This document shows positions 1 to 9,161 of a stretch of 64,000 nucleotides of DNA, piece by piece. Source of the stretch: Cyclobacteriaceae bacterium YHN15 (lineage in GTDB: Bacteria > Bacteroidota > Bacteroidia > Cytophagales > Cyclobacteriaceae); the NCBI GenBank assembly GCA_003797895.1, contig RKQB01000008.1, positions 146,731-210,730 of the forward strand. The letters run 5' to 3'. The notes below the pieces were generated by a model. That model saw only the letters and a list, made by a program, of their open reading frames with translations. It ran no database searches and was not told where the DNA came from. The position numbers and the translations under genes were made by a program. The first letter of the stretch is position 1. Each line of letters opens with the position of its first letter.

Positions 1-242
1 AATCTTTTGTAGCGAGGATTCCTTATGAGAAAGATGTTTGGTATTTCTATTTTGATCCTGAGGATTTTCGGATGATTGCCTATAAATTTTACAAAGATGA
101 GAAAAATCAGATCGGTGAAATCGTTTATTTGGAAAATGAATTAGTGGTAGGGAAGATGAAAATTCCCTCAGACAGGTCATGGTTTAGAACTGAAAGTAAT
201 GAATTTCTCGGCACAGATTTTCTTTTAAAAGCAGGGGATTAA
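1..242 (+). CDS. C-terminal fragment of a DUF6503-like protein (partial, cut by window edge)
   Basis: An open frame enters at the left edge (frame from base 3) and ends at a TAA at 240-242, giving about 79 residues. The piece is rich in Tyr, Phe, Asp and Lys, with VWYFYFDPEDF near its start and the ending FLGTDFLLKAGD. That ending and the aromatic beta-strand style resemble the C-terminus of the Bacteroidota DUF6503 family of secreted proteins of unknown function; this match is from memory and moderate. The start, signal peptide and most of the protein lie outside the window. The next gene begins 55 bases downstream on the same strand. Confidence 0.55.
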   Translation, partial: SFVARIPYEKDVWYFYFDPEDFRMIAYKFYKDEKNQIGEIVYLENELVVGKMKIPSDRSWFRTESNEFLGTDFLLKAGD

Positions 243-297
243 TAATTTTTAACGCCTGTTATTTCTTGGGAAACATGAATAGGCCTAATTTCGATGT

Positions 298-1083
298 GTG
301 AAAAGATTCCTGCTGTTATCTTTGTTTTTGTTTGCATTCAGTCCCATAAAGACATTTGGTCAGGTGGTCACCGGAAATGTAATTGACGGCTTGGATAGGG
401 GATTCCTGGATAATGTCTGGGTAATCAACCTACACAATAGGGACAGTAGCCTTACCAATGAAAGGGGGTATTTCAGGGTAAAAGCCTCCCAAGGTGATAC
501 TTTGCTAATTACAAGAAATTACTATATCCCCAAATTTATTACCATAGGTGGAGAAAGACATATTCTGACCGAAATCTATATGGATGCAAGGACACTACCG
601 CGCTTTGACCTATATGGGGATTTGATGGTCATGCCCTTCAGAGCAGGTAACCTTTCCAATATGAGGTCCTTGAGTGATAGACCTGCAGGTCCAGGCAAAG
701 TTTATATGGGTACTTCCGAACAAATGATGCCTGGGTTTACCTTGGACGGTCCCATTTCCTATTTCATGAAATCCGAGCGACAAAAACGGCAATATGCCAG
801 AAAATTAGCTTTCTTGGCCAGACAAAAGGATTATTTGGAACTGATACAGTCTGACTCGGTGATGTATGCACTTAAACTCGAATATAACTTGACGGACAAG
901 GACCTTGATGATCTGATTATTGAATTCAATCTTCAGAATATGGACCATCAGTTTTTGGATATGGACTGGCAAAGAGTGGAAAAAATGCTTACTGACTTTT
1001 TGGATCAAAGGACTAGGTACAGGAAAGAGGAGGAACAAAAAGAATCTCCCGGTTCAAATTCCAGGTCCAAGAAAAGCAATTAG
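298..1083 (+). CDS. Secreted carboxypeptidase-regulatory-like domain protein
   Basis: 261 residues, with a signal peptide (MKRFLLLSLFLFAF, cleavage after about residue 21 at TFG-Q). Residues 22-100 read as a CarboxypepD_reg-like beta-sandwich: VTGNVID, the NVWV strand and the SLTNERGYFRVKAS turn are typical of this domain at the N-terminus of Bacteroidota outer-membrane proteins. No TonB plug or barrel follows; the rest is helical and ends in a charged tail (EEEQKES, SRSKKSN). The start is a GTG; no in-frame ATG lies just upstream. Probably periplasmic, exact role unknown. The DUF4442 gene converges on it, leaving only 26 bases between the two ends. Confidence 0.8.
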   Translation: MKRFLLLSLFLFAFSPIKTFGQVVTGNVIDGLDRGFLDNVWVINLHNRDSSLTNERGYFRVKASQGDTLLITRNYYIPKFITIGGERHILTEIYMDARTLPRFDLYGDLMVMPFRAGNLSNMRSLSDRPAGPGKVYMGTSEQMMPGFTLDGPISYFMKSERQKRQYARKLAFLARQKDYLELIQSDSVMYALKLEYNLTDKDLDDLIIEFNLQNMDHQFLDMDWQRVEKMLTDFLDQRTRYRKEEEQKESPGSNSRSKKSN

Positions 1084-1109
1084 AAATTTCCTCCATCAAC
1101 GCTTTTTTT

Positions 1110-1589
1110 CTATGCCTTTCTTTTAAAGGACCAAGTCACATAAAATTTAGCCACAACTTCTCCCTGGGGGTTCGTTCCGGTGGAGACCATGGTGAGTTTT
1201 GCAGTTTCTTCCGGCTTTAGCTCATTAATAAGCTCATTTAGTTCCTTTCCTTGATTACAGGTAAAAGTTATCTTCTGATTGGCTTTTTTATGGTACTCTG
1301 CTCTGAAATCCACCACCAGCATGCTGAACTTTCCCTTTCCTGCCATAGAAAGTTGGCAGAGTGCACCGGTGCTGAGTTCAGCAGCTCCTGCCATGGCGGC
1401 AAAATAAATGGATTGAAATGGATTTTGGCTCCGCCAGAAGTAGGGGATGGTCACTTCGCATTTTTCTTCAGATATACTGTTTATTTTTAGCCTCCAAAAT
1501 ACAGCGGAGGGCAATTTGAAGAACATGGCCCACCAAAAAATAAATGGGTTGCTCATGCGCTTTTGGTATTGTTTTGCCTTTGGGTTCAT
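1110..1589 (-). CDS. DUF4442 hotdog-fold protein (thioesterase-like)
   Basis: 159 residues. The order of segments (NPFIFWWAMFFKLPSA, then VTIPYFWRSQNPFQSIYFAAMAGAAELSTG, then a MLVVDFRAEYHKKANQKI strand) matches DUF4442, a hotdog-fold family related to acyl-CoA thioesterases. The central helix following the NPFQSIYFAA strand corresponds to the sausage helix of the fold. It has no signal peptide and should be cytoplasmic. The substrate is not known, and DUF4442 members often lack the classic thioesterase catalytic residues, so enzyme activity is an inference. Convergent with the upstream secreted protein and divergent from the M48 peptidase. Confidence 0.8.
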   Translation of the reverse strand: MNPKAKQYQKRMSNPFIFWWAMFFKLPSAVFWRLKINSISEEKCEVTIPYFWRSQNPFQSIYFAAMAGAAELSTGALCQLSMAGKGKFSMLVVDFRAEYHKKANQKITFTCNQGKELNELINELKPEETAKLTMVSTGTNPQGEVVAKFYVTWSFKRKA

Positions 1590-1686
1590 ATCAGAATAAA
1601 TAAACAGCTTTAAATTAAGAAAAAACTAAACTCCTTTTTTGAAATGGCATCTTTTTTGGTGAATTTCGTTTAAAAATTTAGAAGTT

Positions 1687-2490
1687 ATGTTTAAGAAATT
1701 AATCTTTTTGTTGGCGATAGGAATGATTGTTTATTCTTGTGCCAAGGTGCCTATGAGCGGCCGAAGCCAATTGGCCTTGGTTGGCAATGAGGAATTACTT
1801 CCAATGGCCTATGACCAATACAATCAAGTTTTAAAAGAAAGCAAAATAGTAACAAATACCCCTGATGGTCAAATGGTAGTAAGGGTTGGAAAAAGGATTG
1901 CAGATGCAGTAGATAAATATATGCGGGAAAACGGGTATGAAAAAGAACTTCAGGGATTTGCCTGGGAATTTAATCTTTTGGAACAGGATGTAGTGAATGC
2001 ATGGTGTATGCCAGGGGGGAAAGTGGCTTTTTATACAGGAATAATCCCGGTTTGCCAGGATGAAGCAGGAATTGCTGTGGTGATGGGGCACGAGGTAGCG
2101 CATGCCATAGCCAACCATGGAAGGGAAAGAATGTCCAATGGTCTTCTTGTTAATGGATTGTTAGGAGGAGCTCAGGCAGCTATGGGGCAGAACCCGACCT
2201 TGACACAAAACCTTTTCTTACAGGCATTTGGTGTTGGCGGACAATTAGGAATGCTTTCCTTTTCCAGAAAGCATGAGTTGGAAGCCGATCAATTGGGTCT
2301 GAATTTTATGGCTTTGGCCGGTTACGATCCCAGAGTAGCTCCTGGTTTTTGGGACCGTATGGCAGGAGCCGGATCAGGCGATGCCCCACCGGAATTTTTG
2401 TCGACCCATCCAGGTCCTAACAGAAGAAAAGATGAGCTTAACAAACAGATGCCCAAGGCGATGGAATATTATGAAAGAAGTAAAAAATAA
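1687..2490 (+). CDS. M48 family zinc metallopeptidase, lipoprotein
   Basis: 267 residues. A signal peptide ends in a lipobox (IVYSC, lipidated Cys18), so the enzyme is membrane-anchored in the periplasm. The zinc site is complete: HEVAH with His135, Glu136 and His139, and the third ligand Glu199 in HELEADQLG. This is the arrangement of M48 peptidases such as E. coli LoiP/BepA, which degrade misfolded outer-membrane proteins; unlike BepA there is no TPR tail here. The N-terminal motif VPMSGRSQLALV is typical of Bacteroidota and proteobacterial members. A quality-control role in the envelope is inferred from the family. It appears to be a single-gene unit. Confidence 0.92.
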   Translation: MFKKLIFLLAIGMIVYSCAKVPMSGRSQLALVGNEELLPMAYDQYNQVLKESKIVTNTPDGQMVVRVGKRIADAVDKYMRENGYEKELQGFAWEFNLLEQDVVNAWCMPGGKVAFYTGIIPVCQDEAGIAVVMGHEVAHAIANHGRERMSNGLLVNGLLGGAQAAMGQNPTLTQNLFLQAFGVGGQLGMLSFSRKHELEADQLGLNFMALAGYDPRVAPGFWDRMAGAGSGDAPPEFLSTHPGPNRRKDELNKQMPKAMEYYERSKK

Positions 2491-2646
2491 GGTATAGGAG
2501 GATTTTAGAAGTAGACTTTCTATTATGAAGAGAGAAGTAAAAATTGATAAGAAAGATAATCAGTTACCAAACAACTTCAGTATAAGTTTTTGAGTTTGCA
2601 AGTTTTAATAATTATTTAGAGATTATACGAAATTAAGATAAAACCA

Positions 2647-2671
2647 GAGTGCAGCAACTTTGTTGCACTCC
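2647..2671 (+). terminator. Bulged hairpin between the M48 peptidase and GNAT genes
   Basis: GAGTG and GCAAC, separated by a two-base bulge, can pair across a TTT loop with the following GTTGCACTC. There is no strong T-run after it (CATTAATTAG follows), so it may be a weak terminator, an RNA 3' end or chance. It lies about 20 bases upstream of the TTG start of the acetyltransferase, so it could also sit in that gene's leader. Confidence 0.35.
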
Positions 2672-2688
2672 ATTAATTAGCCTGAAAT

Positions 2689-3141
2689 TTGAACTATTCC
2701 ATTGAACCTTTTAAGGATGCTTATAAAGACCAGTTGCTTTCTGTTTGGGATAGTTCTGTCGTGACAACCCACCTTTTTTTAACGATACTTGATTATATTG
2801 AGATCAAACAGTTGGTTAAAGAAATTGACTTTAATCAATTTCAGGTGTATTGTCTAATGCAAGATGAAAATGTCCTGGGTTTTGTAGGTGTTGCAGAACA
2901 TAAGATAGAAATGCTTTTTTTGAAACCTCAATTCTTCAAAAAAGGTTTGGGAAGGAAATTGATGGACTTTGCCATTCGTGAGCTTAAAGCAAACAAAGTT
3001 GATGTCAACGAGCAGAATACCAAAGCGGTAATTTTTTATGAAAAAATGGGATTTGTAACCTATGAAAGAAGCGAAAAAGACGACCAGGGAAGGAATTATC
3101 CGCTTTTAAGAATGAGGTTAAAACCGGAGCAAAGTCTTTAA
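2689..3141 (+). CDS. GNAT family N-acetyltransferase
   Basis: 150 residues. The GNAT motif A is visible in MLFLKPQFFKKGLGRKLMDFA, with the acetyl-CoA binding KKGLGRKL loop, followed by the motif B region NTKAVIFYEKMGF. GNAT enzymes move an acetyl group from acetyl-CoA to an amine; the acceptor cannot be told from sequence. The start is a TTG (no nearby ATG gives a full N-terminus). The protein is soluble and cytoplasmic. The upstream gap of about 200 bases holds only a bulged hairpin. It converges on the esterase gene, with 24 bases between the two stop codons. Confidence 0.88.
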   Translation: MNYSIEPFKDAYKDQLLSVWDSSVVTTHLFLTILDYIEIKQLVKEIDFNQFQVYCLMQDENVLGFVGVAEHKIEMLFLKPQFFKKGLGRKLMDFAIRELKANKVDVNEQNTKAVIFYEKMGFVTYERSEKDDQGRNYPLLRMRLKPEQSL

Positions 3142-3165
3142 TAATGATTTCGATGAGTCGCTAGA

Positions 3166-4377
3166 TCAATTGTTTTTATTGAAATTCTTTATTCCAAATT
3201 GTAAATCAGCAAAATCCAGAAATTTTTCCCAATCAATGCTGATCAGGTTATGCTTTCCTTCTCTGAGGTGATAACCTAATGGGCCTTGGTGTATAGAATG
3301 CGGAGAGAAATCGTAGTGATCGGGTAAGTCGGTTATTACATTATACAACTGATCATATACCCGGGATGCCAACTTAAGAGAAAGGTATTCCCCTTTGGGA
3401 TCTGCCCAAAGATCTTCCGAGGCACTGGCTACATAAACAGCCCTTGGAGCTATAGTAGCCAATAACTGATGTTGGTCAAAGGGCAGAGTTTCCTCATTTC
3501 CATTATAAGTATCAAAATTATCTGTGAACCAATAAGGGAAAGCGGTATTTATCTTTTCAACTGTTTCCCCGAATTTTCTCCTGGATAAAGCCGCTCCGCC
3601 ACATCCAGACTCATTGGAATAGGTAATGGCCCATCTAGTATCGTTTGCCCCACACCACAAGGCCGCTTTTCCCCCTCTTGAATGACCTACTACTGCAGAT
3701 TTGGTATGATCAATTAATGGGTCCTTCTCAAAAAAATCCATAGCCCTCATGGCTCCCCAAGCCCAGGCAGATAAGCCCCGCATACCGTTCGGCATTTCCA
3801 ATTGCTCGGGATAAAGGCTTTTAAGAATACCTTCATCATATCGTTCTTTATCATCAGCAGATACAAACTCCACATCAAAGATGGCGGCCGCATAGCCTCT
3901 TGAAACAATTTGTTGAATTGAGAAAAACTGATCTTCTGTGTCAGCAATTAACTTGTCCACCTGTCTGTGACTGATCAGCAGAATTACAGGAAATGGACCC
4001 CTTTCTCTTGTGGGGGTAAAAATATGAAGCGGAATGGATTGGGAGTTGCCATTTCGTGAAACCTTCATATTGATTATTTTGTAATCAGCATATTCATTAT
4101 AGGGATTAAGTTGGGGTATTGATTCTTCAAACCGCAATTCATCATAATCTATTGGCAGTTGACCATACATTTGATCAGCAAAGGATTGAATGATTTCTTG
4201 CCTTCTGACTTTTTCCCATTCTAGATCAGACTGGATAACCTGACCCTGATAGGAAATAAAAAGATCAGGCAACACCAAATCAGGAACCTTGCTTTCTTCA
4301 TAATTGGCCTCTTGCTGGGCAGTTATAGAATGGCTCAGGCAAAATATTAGAATTAAGAAAAAAATGGATTTTTTCAT
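3166..4377 (-). CDS. CE15-like glucuronoyl esterase (secreted alpha/beta hydrolase)
   Basis: 403 residues with a signal peptide (cleaved near SITA-QQ, residue 20). The fold is alpha/beta hydrolase with nucleophile Ser233 in GHSRGG, the CE15-typical block SNESGCGGAALSRR with Glu256, a segment FPYWF near residue 280, and the late His motif YHLREGKH. CE15 enzymes cut the ester between 4-O-methylglucuronic acid of xylan and lignin alcohols. The fungal and many bacterial enzymes have GCSR at the nucleophile; here it is GHSR, so assignment as a true glucuronoyl esterase rather than a relative is inference. Acts in periplasm or outside. A possible supplier for the uronate genes at 48-59 kb. Confidence 0.8.
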   Translation of the reverse strand: MKKSIFFLILIFCLSHSITAQQEANYEESKVPDLVLPDLFISYQGQVIQSDLEWEKVRRQEIIQSFADQMYGQLPIDYDELRFEESIPQLNPYNEYADYKIINMKVSRNGNSQSIPLHIFTPTRERGPFPVILLISHRQVDKLIADTEDQFFSIQQIVSRGYAAAIFDVEFVSADDKERYDEGILKSLYPEQLEMPNGMRGLSAWAWGAMRAMDFFEKDPLIDHTKSAVVGHSRGGKAALWCGANDTRWAITYSNESGCGGAALSRRKFGETVEKINTAFPYWFTDNFDTYNGNEETLPFDQHQLLATIAPRAVYVASASEDLWADPKGEYLSLKLASRVYDQLYNVITDLPDHYDFSPHSIHQGPLGYHLREGKHNLISIDWEKFLDFADLQFGIKNFNKNN

Positions 4378-4436
4378 AAATTAATAGGTATAAAAAACAC
4401 TTTCCATTGGGGGTATTTTTCTTTTTTTGATATTGA

Positions 4437-5243
4437 TTAACGCTGGTTAAAAGCCCTGAGTTTAACCTGCGTAAACTTTCTTTTGGTATCTAAAGGGAAG
4501 TCCCCCTTCATCATCCAATCATAATAGGAGGGTTCTTCCTTCAAAACCGCCTCGATGGTTTTGCCTTTATGCTTGCCGAAATTGAAGCATTCTTCTCCGT
4601 TTGCATTAAAGATAAACCTTCCTGCAAGATCTACCATTTTTTCATTAAGGATACTGTGGATCTTTTTCATGTCATTTTCAAAGATACCCAGTTTATTCCC
4701 CAATAAGTCTTCTGCCTCTTCACCATCGTATTTTTCAATTTGTGCTTTGAAAACCTCATAGGTAGCGATGGTATCTGCTTCCGCACTATGGGCATTTTCA
4801 AGACTTTTTCCGCAATAAAACTTATAAGCAGCAGCCAGATTTCTTTTTTCCATCATATGGAATATTTTCTGCGAATCCAGGATGTTCCTTTTTTCTATAT
4901 CAAAATCAATCCCTGCTCTTAGGAATTCCTCTACCAAGAGGGGAATGTCAAATTTCAATACGTTGAATCCGGCAAGATCTGCACCCATAAGAAACTGATG
5001 CAGCTCTTTTGAAAAGGTTTTGAAGGTGGGAGCGTCTTTCACATCTTCATCATAGATTCCATGAATGGAGGAAGTTTCCTGTGGAATGGGAATTGTAGGA
5101 TTGATCAAGGATGTTTTTATTTCCTCCCTGCCATTGGGATGTACTTTCAAAATAGATATCTCCACAATCCTATCTGTTGCAATATTGGTCCCCGTAGATT
5201 CAATATCAAAAAAAGCAATGGGGGTTTTCAGTTTTAAATTCAT
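4437..5243 (-). CDS. DnaQ-like DEDDh 3'-5' exonuclease with ExoX-like C-terminal domain
   Basis: 268 residues. The exonuclease fold shows ExoI motif FFDIESTG (Asp13, Glu15), ExoII around LAGFNVLKFDIPLL, and ExoIII NAHSAEADT with the His and Asp of the DEDDh type. The last 50 residues (CFNFGKHKGKTIEAVL, then PSYYDWMMKGDFP) are the small domain often found at the end of ExoX-like and DUF3820 proteins. It should remove 3' nucleotides from DNA or RNA; whether it proofreads with a polymerase is unknown. It starts 2 bases after the stop of mpl, so both are probably one transcript. Confidence 0.88.
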   Translation of the reverse strand: MNLKLKTPIAFFDIESTGTNIATDRIVEISILKVHPNGREEIKTSLINPTIPIPQETSSIHGIYDEDVKDAPTFKTFSKELHQFLMGADLAGFNVLKFDIPLLVEEFLRAGIDFDIEKRNILDSQKIFHMMEKRNLAAAYKFYCGKSLENAHSAEADTIATYEVFKAQIEKYDGEEAEDLLGNKLGIFENDMKKIHSILNEKMVDLAGRFIFNANGEECFNFGKHKGKTIEAVLKEEPSYYDWMMKGDFPLDTKRKFTQVKLRAFNQR

Positions 5244-5245
5244 TA

Positions 5246-6616
5246 TTAAAGATTTTTAGTGATTTTCAATTGAATTTGACTCATGTCCATGTCATCATAG
5301 TTTCCTGAGCTCATCATCAAAAGATTTGTCTGATGGTAATCCAGGGATTCCAGAAAAGATTTCAATTGGTCTATTTCTGTAAAAAGCCTCAAGTCATTTC
5401 TTTGAAAGCCTTTTCTCAGGGTCTGCTCATCCATCAGATCCAGTTTTTTCAAAGATACGGCTTTTGGATTTAAATAGATAACGGCAATATCGGCCTCATC
5501 AAAGGTATGGGCATAATTATCGACAAAATCCTTGTTAAGTGAACTATAGGTATGAAGTTCCTGTACAGCAATCAATTTTCTCTCCGGAAATTGGTTTTTC
5601 ACCGCATGTACTGTTGCTTTCAATTTGGAAGGCGCATGGGCAAAATCCCTGAAGAACAAGGAATTTTCAGATCGGGCAAGTATCTCCTGCCTTTTGGCAG
5701 CTCCTTTAAAATGCTGAATAGCAGTATAAAAATTCTCCTTGCTTAAACCCAAATTGAGGCAAACTTCAAGAGCACCTTGCAGGTTTTGAAGATTATGTTC
5801 TCCGAAAACAGCAATTGGCAATTTACCATTTTGAGTTATCAGATAGCTTATTCCTTTATCTATCGAGTGGGAATGCGCTTGATACGGGATCAAACGCACA
5901 TTTGGAAGCTTGCAATTCACGGCCAGTTTTTTGACTTCGGGGTCTCTTTCACAATAAATAAATGTCCCACCTGACGGAGTCATTCCAAGCAGTTTTTCAA
6001 ATTGCTCTCTATAGTTTTCAAAAGTAGGAAATACATTGAAATGGTCCCAAGAAATTCCGCTCATTAACAGAGTATGGTGGTGATAATGGAAAAATTTCGG
6101 AGTCCTGTCTATGGGAGATGTTAGGTACTCATCCCCCTCGATAATGATGACAGGGGCATTTGAAATTCTCACCATTAGATCAAATCCTTCAATCTGAGCT
6201 CCAACCAGATAATCAAAATCCTTTTGGTGAAATTTTAACACATGAAGAATCATGGAAGTGATGGTGGTTTTGCCATGACTTCCGGAAATAACCACTCTCT
6301 TTTTATCTTTGCTCTGATTATAAATGAATTCCGGGAACGAAAATACCGGTATATTTAATTCTTTAGCCTTGAGAAGTTCCGGATTATCAATCCTTGCATG
6401 CATACCAAGGATGATACCATCTAAATCAGGCTTTATTTTTTCTGGAAACCAACCTTTTTGTGCGGGAAGAATGCCAGCATTTTTTAGTCTTGTGCGGGAA
6501 GGTTCATAAATTTCATCATCAGAGCCAGTTACATGATAACCTTTGGACACCAGGGATAGTGCCAGGTTATGCATGACGGCTCCACCAATAGCGATAAAAT
6601 GGTATTTTTTTGACAT
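5246..6616 (-). CDS. mpl: UDP-N-acetylmuramate:L-Ala-gamma-D-Glu-meso-DAP ligase
   Basis: 456 residues when started at MSKKYHFIAIGG. The longer reading adds 12 non-conserved residues, so the ATG at 6616 is preferred. Mpl attaches the recycled murein tripeptide to UDP-MurNAc in cell-wall recycling. Visible marks are the N-terminal nucleotide-binding IGGAVMHNLAL and GSDDEIYEPS, the ATP-binding GSHGKTTITSM, the EGDEYLTSPIDRTPKFFHY stretch of Mur ligases, and DFAHAPSKLKAT in the C-terminal domain. Length and motif order match Mpl rather than MurC. It heads a two-gene unit with the downstream exonuclease and is divergent from the membrane protein at 6710. Confidence 0.93.
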   Translation of the reverse strand: MSKKYHFIAIGGAVMHNLALSLVSKGYHVTGSDDEIYEPSRTRLKNAGILPAQKGWFPEKIKPDLDGIILGMHARIDNPELLKAKELNIPVFSFPEFIYNQSKDKKRVVISGSHGKTTITSMILHVLKFHQKDFDYLVGAQIEGFDLMVRISNAPVIIIEGDEYLTSPIDRTPKFFHYHHHTLLMSGISWDHFNVFPTFENYREQFEKLLGMTPSGGTFIYCERDPEVKKLAVNCKLPNVRLIPYQAHSHSIDKGISYLITQNGKLPIAVFGEHNLQNLQGALEVCLNLGLSKENFYTAIQHFKGAAKRQEILARSENSLFFRDFAHAPSKLKATVHAVKNQFPERKLIAVQELHTYSSLNKDFVDNYAHTFDEADIAVIYLNPKAVSLKKLDLMDEQTLRKGFQRNDLRLFTEIDQLKSFLESLDYHQTNLLMMSSGNYDDMDMSQIQLKITKNL

Positions 6617-6709
6617 ATTAAAACAATGATTATCCAAAAGTAGTAAACCCAATGATTTGGGAAACCTATTTTTTCCTTATTTTTCAAGATATTTTAATTG
6701 ATACTTGCT

Positions 6710-7399
6710 ATGGAAAAGTATGCCTACCTGATTTTAGGGATGATGCTGTTGGTGCCATGGGTGATTATTTTTATTAAAAATCCTTTTAAACCAGGGATGT
6801 TGAAGGTAAGTTTTGTAGGTGGCATTGCGGGATTATTAGCAGAATACTGGTATTTCAGGGATTATTGGAGGCCGCCGACCCTTTTGGGAGAAGGCGTGTA
6901 CAGTCCGGAGGATTTTATAGTAGGATTTGCTTTGTTCGGCATTCCGGGATATGCCCATTTGGTCCTAACCAGAAGGGAAATAGATTTTGAGAAGCAGGAT
7001 AAATTGAGAAATAAAAACTTCATCATCCTGTTTTTACTCGGTTTGGCGAGTTTGATGGTTTTCAATATTTGGATCGGGTTAAACTCAGGAATAGTCTCAG
7101 TCCTAACCTTCATCCTTTTATCTCTTGCTATTTGGGTTCAAAGGCCTGATCTTATTCATGTTTCCCTGAAAACCGCCTTTTTTATGTTATTTTTAATTGG
7201 TTTTTTTTATTTCCTCTTGTTCAATCTGTTTTTTCCGGATTTTTGGTTAAAATATGGCTTATTGGAAGGAACCCTGCTTGAAACAAAATGGAAGAATATT
7301 CCTGTTTCTGAGTTATTTTGGTATTTTTCTTGGGGAATGCTGGCCGGCACCTTTAGACCTTATCGAAACGGGACCTATTTCAAGCCTCTTCCAAAATAA
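6710..7399 (+). CDS. Polytopic membrane protein, lycopene-cyclase-domain-like (unknown function)
   Basis: 229 residues from the ATG at 6710; a longer TTG start at 6698 adds only four residues. About seven hydrophobic segments are visible (residues 5-22, 30-43, 65-80, 100-118, 121-138, 150-175, 203-220). Repeated motifs with an acidic pair after a turn (YSPEDFIVGFALFGIPGYAH and IPVSELFWYFSWGMLAG) recall the duplicated helices of lycopene cyclase-domain proteins, where a P-x-E-E motif is expected. No carotenoid genes are nearby and the true E-E pair is missing, so the link is weak. Sits alone between mpl and dnaB. Confidence 0.7.
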   Translation: MEKYAYLILGMMLLVPWVIIFIKNPFKPGMLKVSFVGGIAGLLAEYWYFRDYWRPPTLLGEGVYSPEDFIVGFALFGIPGYAHLVLTRREIDFEKQDKLRNKNFIILFLLGLASLMVFNIWIGLNSGIVSVLTFILLSLAIWVQRPDLIHVSLKTAFFMLFLIGFFYFLLFNLFFPDFWLKYGLLEGTLLETKWKNIPVSELFWYFSWGMLAGTFRPYRNGTYFKPLPK

Positions 7400-7525
7400 G
7401 CAATACTTATTTTTTTTATTCGTTTTATGATAGAGTACTGATAGTCAGTTAGTAGTGATTTACTGTGGATATCTCGTGTATAAATTGTTCAAAAACTTAG
7501 GACCAAAGCCTGTACATTTGTTCTT

Positions 7526-9106
7526 ATGGCAGAAAACAAACCTAACCCCAACAGACCTATAAGACGTAAACCGGATTTGAACCTTTCTTCCGGCATGGGA
7601 AAACTTCCTCCTCAGGCGATTGATTTGGAAGAAGCAGTTTTGGGTGCGCTGATGCTCGAAAAAGATGCTTTGACGACCGTTGTGGATATCCTAAAGCCTG
7701 AAAGTTTCTACAAGGAATCCCATAAAGTAATCTATTCCGCCATATTGGACTTATTTTCTGACAGTCAGCCCATCGATCTCTTGACTGTTACCAATCAACT
7801 TAGGAAAAAAGGGTTGTTGGAGATGGCAGGCGGGGCATTTTTCATCACCGAACTTACCTCAAAAGTATCCTCTGCAGCCAATATAGAGTACCATGCCCGT
7901 ATCATCACCGAGCAGTCCATGAAGAGGGAGATGATCAGCATTGCTTCGGAGATACAAAAAGATGCCTATGAGGATACGACGGATGTTTTTGAGCTTTTAG
8001 ATAAAATGGAGCAATCTCTGTTTGAGATCTCAGAAAAAAACATCCGAAAGAATTATTCCGATATGCGTTCCATTATGAAGGAAGCCATTATGGAACTGGA
8101 ATCAAGAAAGGGACAAAAAGATGGATTAACAGGAGTTCCTAGCGGATTTACAGCTTTAGACAGGGTTACTTCAGGATGGCAAAAATCCGACTTGGTAATC
8201 ATTGCAGCCCGCCCTGCTATGGGTAAGACAGCCTTTGTATTGTCTGTATTGAGAAATGCCGCAGTGGACCATGACAGACCTGTGGCCATTTTTTCTTTGG
8301 AAATGTCCTCTGTGCAGTTGGTCAATAGATTGATATCATCTGAAGCGGAATTGGATTCCGAGAAAATAAAAAGGGGAAACCTCGCAGATTACGAATGGGA
8401 ACAATTGGTGCATAAGACAGCAAAATTATCCAAAGCGCCATTGTTTGTGGATGATACACCGGCCTTGTCCATATTGGAGCTAAGGGCAAAGTGTAGGAAG
8501 CTGAAGGCCCAGCATGACATACAGATGGTGGTAGTGGATTATCTTCAGTTGATGTCCGGTGATGCCAAATCCGGGGGAGGAGGAAACAGGGAACAAGAGA
8601 TTGCCAGTATATCAAGGGCATTGAAAAAGATTGCCAAGGAACTCAGTATTCCGGTTATTGCACTTTCCCAGTTGTCCCGTGCAGTGGAAACCAGGGGAGG
8701 AGATAAACGACCACAATTGTCGGATTTGAGGGAATCCGGTGCCATCGAACAGGATGCAGACATGGTTATGTTCCTATACAGGCCGGAATATTATGGGATT
8801 ACAGAAGATGAGCAAGGAAATTCCACTATGGGTGTAGGTGAGGTCATTATTGCCAAGCACAGAAACGGTTCTTTGGAGAATGTCAAGCTTAGGTTCATTG
8901 GGAAATATACCAAGTTCACGGATTTGGATATGAACGTCCCTTATAAGGCACAAGATGTGATGTACGGAAGCAAATTCCCTTCAGGTTCTGGTACCCCAGG
9001 CTTCGATTCGGGTAACACTATTAGAATGCAAAGTAAGGCGAACGGGGGGGATTTTGATGATCCATTTCCAGGAAGCATAGGTAGTGGGGAGCCGGCTCCG
9101 TTCTAG
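7526..9106 (+). CDS. dnaB: Replicative DNA helicase DnaB
   Basis: 526 residues, slightly longer than E. coli DnaB (471). The N-terminal domain begins at LPPQAIDLEEAVLGALMLE. The RecA-like C-terminal domain has Walker A ARPAMGKTAF, Walker B MVVVDYLQLM, and the conserved PVIALSQLSRAVETR and SDLRESGAIEQDADMV arginine-finger regions. It forms the hexameric helicase that unwinds the lagging strand at the fork. The 40-residue tail is low complexity (GSKFPSGSGTPGFDSG) and unlikely to be catalytic. A TACATTTG resembling the Bacteroidota -7 box lies 6 bases before the ATG, but no matching -33 element was seen. No intein is present. Confidence 0.97.
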   Translation: MAENKPNPNRPIRRKPDLNLSSGMGKLPPQAIDLEEAVLGALMLEKDALTTVVDILKPESFYKESHKVIYSAILDLFSDSQPIDLLTVTNQLRKKGLLEMAGGAFFITELTSKVSSAANIEYHARIITEQSMKREMISIASEIQKDAYEDTTDVFELLDKMEQSLFEISEKNIRKNYSDMRSIMKEAIMELESRKGQKDGLTGVPSGFTALDRVTSGWQKSDLVIIAARPAMGKTAFVLSVLRNAAVDHDRPVAIFSLEMSSVQLVNRLISSEAELDSEKIKRGNLADYEWEQLVHKTAKLSKAPLFVDDTPALSILELRAKCRKLKAQHDIQMVVVDYLQLMSGDAKSGGGGNREQEIASISRALKKIAKELSIPVIALSQLSRAVETRGGDKRPQLSDLRESGAIEQDADMVMFLYRPEYYGITEDEQGNSTMGVGEVIIAKHRNGSLENVKLRFIGKYTKFTDLDMNVPYKAQDVMYGSKFPSGSGTPGFDSGNTIRMQSKANGGDFDDPFPGSIGSGEPAPF

Positions 9107-9161
9107 AATTAGCAATGACCAATTTCTAATTATCAATTTTAAAAATCCAACCGATTATCTC

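Noticed and set aside
2491..2688. Possible small gene between the peptidase and acetyltransferase
   Set aside because: No open frame with a plausible start and composition; only a bulged hairpin.
7513..7520. TACATTTG as a dnaB promoter
   Set aside because: Matches the -7 box but lies 6 bases from the start codon with no TTG at 17-23 bases; spacing is wrong.
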